Below are positions 63,451-64,000 of a stretch of DNA of 64,000 bases, piece after piece. The position numbers and the translations under genes were made by a program. The notes beneath the pieces are model-generated. The model was not told the DNA's origin. It ran no database searches and saw nothing but the letters and a program-made list of their open reading frames with translations. Origin of the DNA: Georgenia sp. TF02-10 (lineage in GTDB: Bacteria > Actinomycetota > Actinomycetes > Actinomycetales > Actinomycetaceae); NCBI RefSeq assembly GCF_022759505.1, contig NZ_CP094289.1:3472001-3536000 (forward strand), written 5' to 3'. Each line of letters begins with the position of its first letter. The stretch's first letter is position 1.

Positions 63451-63750
63451 TCAGTGCTTCAGCAGGTTGACGTCGTCGACGGACGCGGACCTGCGGGTTC
63501 GGAAGATGGACACGATGATCGCCAGCCCGACCACGACCTCGGCGGCGGCGACCACCATGACGAAGAAGGCGACCACCTGGCCGGTGAGGTTGCCGTGCAG
63601 CCGGGCGAAGGTGACCAGGGCCAGGTTGGCGGAGTTGAGCATCAGCTCCACGCCGAGCAGCGCGATGATGGCGTTGCGGCGCACCAGCACGGTGGTGGCG
63701 CCGATCGCGAAGAGGATCCCGGACAGCGCCACGTAGTTCATCAGGCTCAC
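63451..63750 (-). CDS. nuoK: NADH-quinone oxidoreductase subunit K
   Basis: A 99-residue, three-helix subunit. The two conserved membrane glutamates are in [13 protein letters not shown] and [13 protein letters not shown]. The GTG start overlaps the nuoJ stop (GTGA), so the two are translationally coupled. Confidence 0.95.
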   Translation of the reverse strand: MSLMNYVALSGILFAIGATTVLVRRNAIIALLGVELMLNSANLALVTFARLHGNLTGQVVAFFVMVVAAAEVVVGLAIIVSIFRTRRSASVDDVNLLKH

Positions 63751-64000
63751 TGCCGGACCTCCTGCTCGTCCTCGGTGCCGGTGCGCTCGGTGCGCCCGGG
63801 GTCGCCCGCGGTGCCCGCGGCGGCGCTGGCCGGGTCGGTGGTGTGGTCGGGCAGGGCCAGGTCGGTGCCGGGCGTGCCGGCGCCGGGCAGCCCGGGCAGC
63901 GGCGGGGCCTCCCCGCGCATGCCGGGCAGGCCGGACTGGCCCACCGCGCGGCTGGCCGGCCCGCCGTGGAAGCCGGCGACGTCCTGCCCGGCGCGGGCCC
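63747..64000 (-). CDS. nuoJ: NADH-quinone oxidoreductase subunit J, 3' end only
   Basis: Only the C-terminal 84 residues are in the window; the gene continues past its right edge. What is seen is a hydrophilic Gly/Pro/Thr tail ([20 protein letters not shown]) ending EDEQEVRQ, without membrane helices. The identification rests on position immediately before nuoK and the stop-start overlap; long tails on NuoJ are common in actinobacteria. Confidence 0.75.
   Translation of the reverse strand, partial: ARAGQDVAGFHGGPASRAVGQSGLPGMRGEAPPLPGLPGAGTPGTDLALPDHTTDPASAAAGTAGDPGRTERTGTEDEQEVRQ

Overview
The window is high-GC DNA (about three quarters G+C by eye) with conserved actinobacterial gene order, many GTG and TTG starts, a WhiB protein and menaquinone-type respiration genes. 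I read it as a chromosomal segment of an actinomycete of the order Micrococcales, perhaps near Georgenia or Cellulomonas. The genus is inference from gene order and protein style only.

Positions 1-25560 (minus strand) hold the translation and transcription core: the S10-spc ribosomal run from rplN back to rpsJ; the str operon (rpsL, rpsG, fusA, tuf); rpoB-rpoC; rplJ-rplL behind an L10 leader; and secE-nusG-rplK-rplA headed by tRNA-Trp. An IS1182-type element sits between the rplA terminator and the rplJ promoter, so both neighbouring operons look intact. rpsC has an apparent one-base deletion near its 3' end.

Positions 25.7-38.8 kb carry metabolic, transport and signalling genes: an aspartate-type aminotransferase, an operon for a small Asp-rich protein with a histidine kinase and an OmpR-type regulator, an alanine:cation symporter, a PanE-like reductase, an MFS transporter, a kinase-like phosphotransferase, an adenosine deaminase and two alpha/beta hydrolases. 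Several of these have starts 6-7 bases after a -10-like hexamer, suggesting leaderless mRNAs. A gene-poor, repeat-rich stretch follows (38.8-39.4 kb).

Positions 39.4-44.4 kb return to core genes: murB, an MFS transporter, hadB-hadA, rpmG, tRNA-Met, tRNA-Thr, tRNA-Tyr and yajQ.

Positions 44.4-53.4 kb look accessory. A quinone-oxidoreductase-like protein, a metal P-type ATPase, a TPR protein, a separate HMA metallochaperone, a Cys-containing HTH regulator, a 7Fe ferredoxin, a WhiB protein and a hemerythrin lie between yajQ and a decayed second copy of the yajQ 3' end. The ATPase and HMA genes share a near-duplicate 60-bp promoter/operator at the same distance from their starts, which argues for one regulon. 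A toxin-antitoxin pair with a frameshifted PIN toxin and an Mrr-type restriction enzyme follow. This block is the best candidate here for an undescribed system, namely a metal/redox stress module.

Positions 53.5-64.0 kb hold htpX, fprA, rarD, a long-chain polyprenyl diphosphate synthase (probably for menaquinone) and the distal nuo operon (nuoN, M, L, K and the 3' end of nuoJ).
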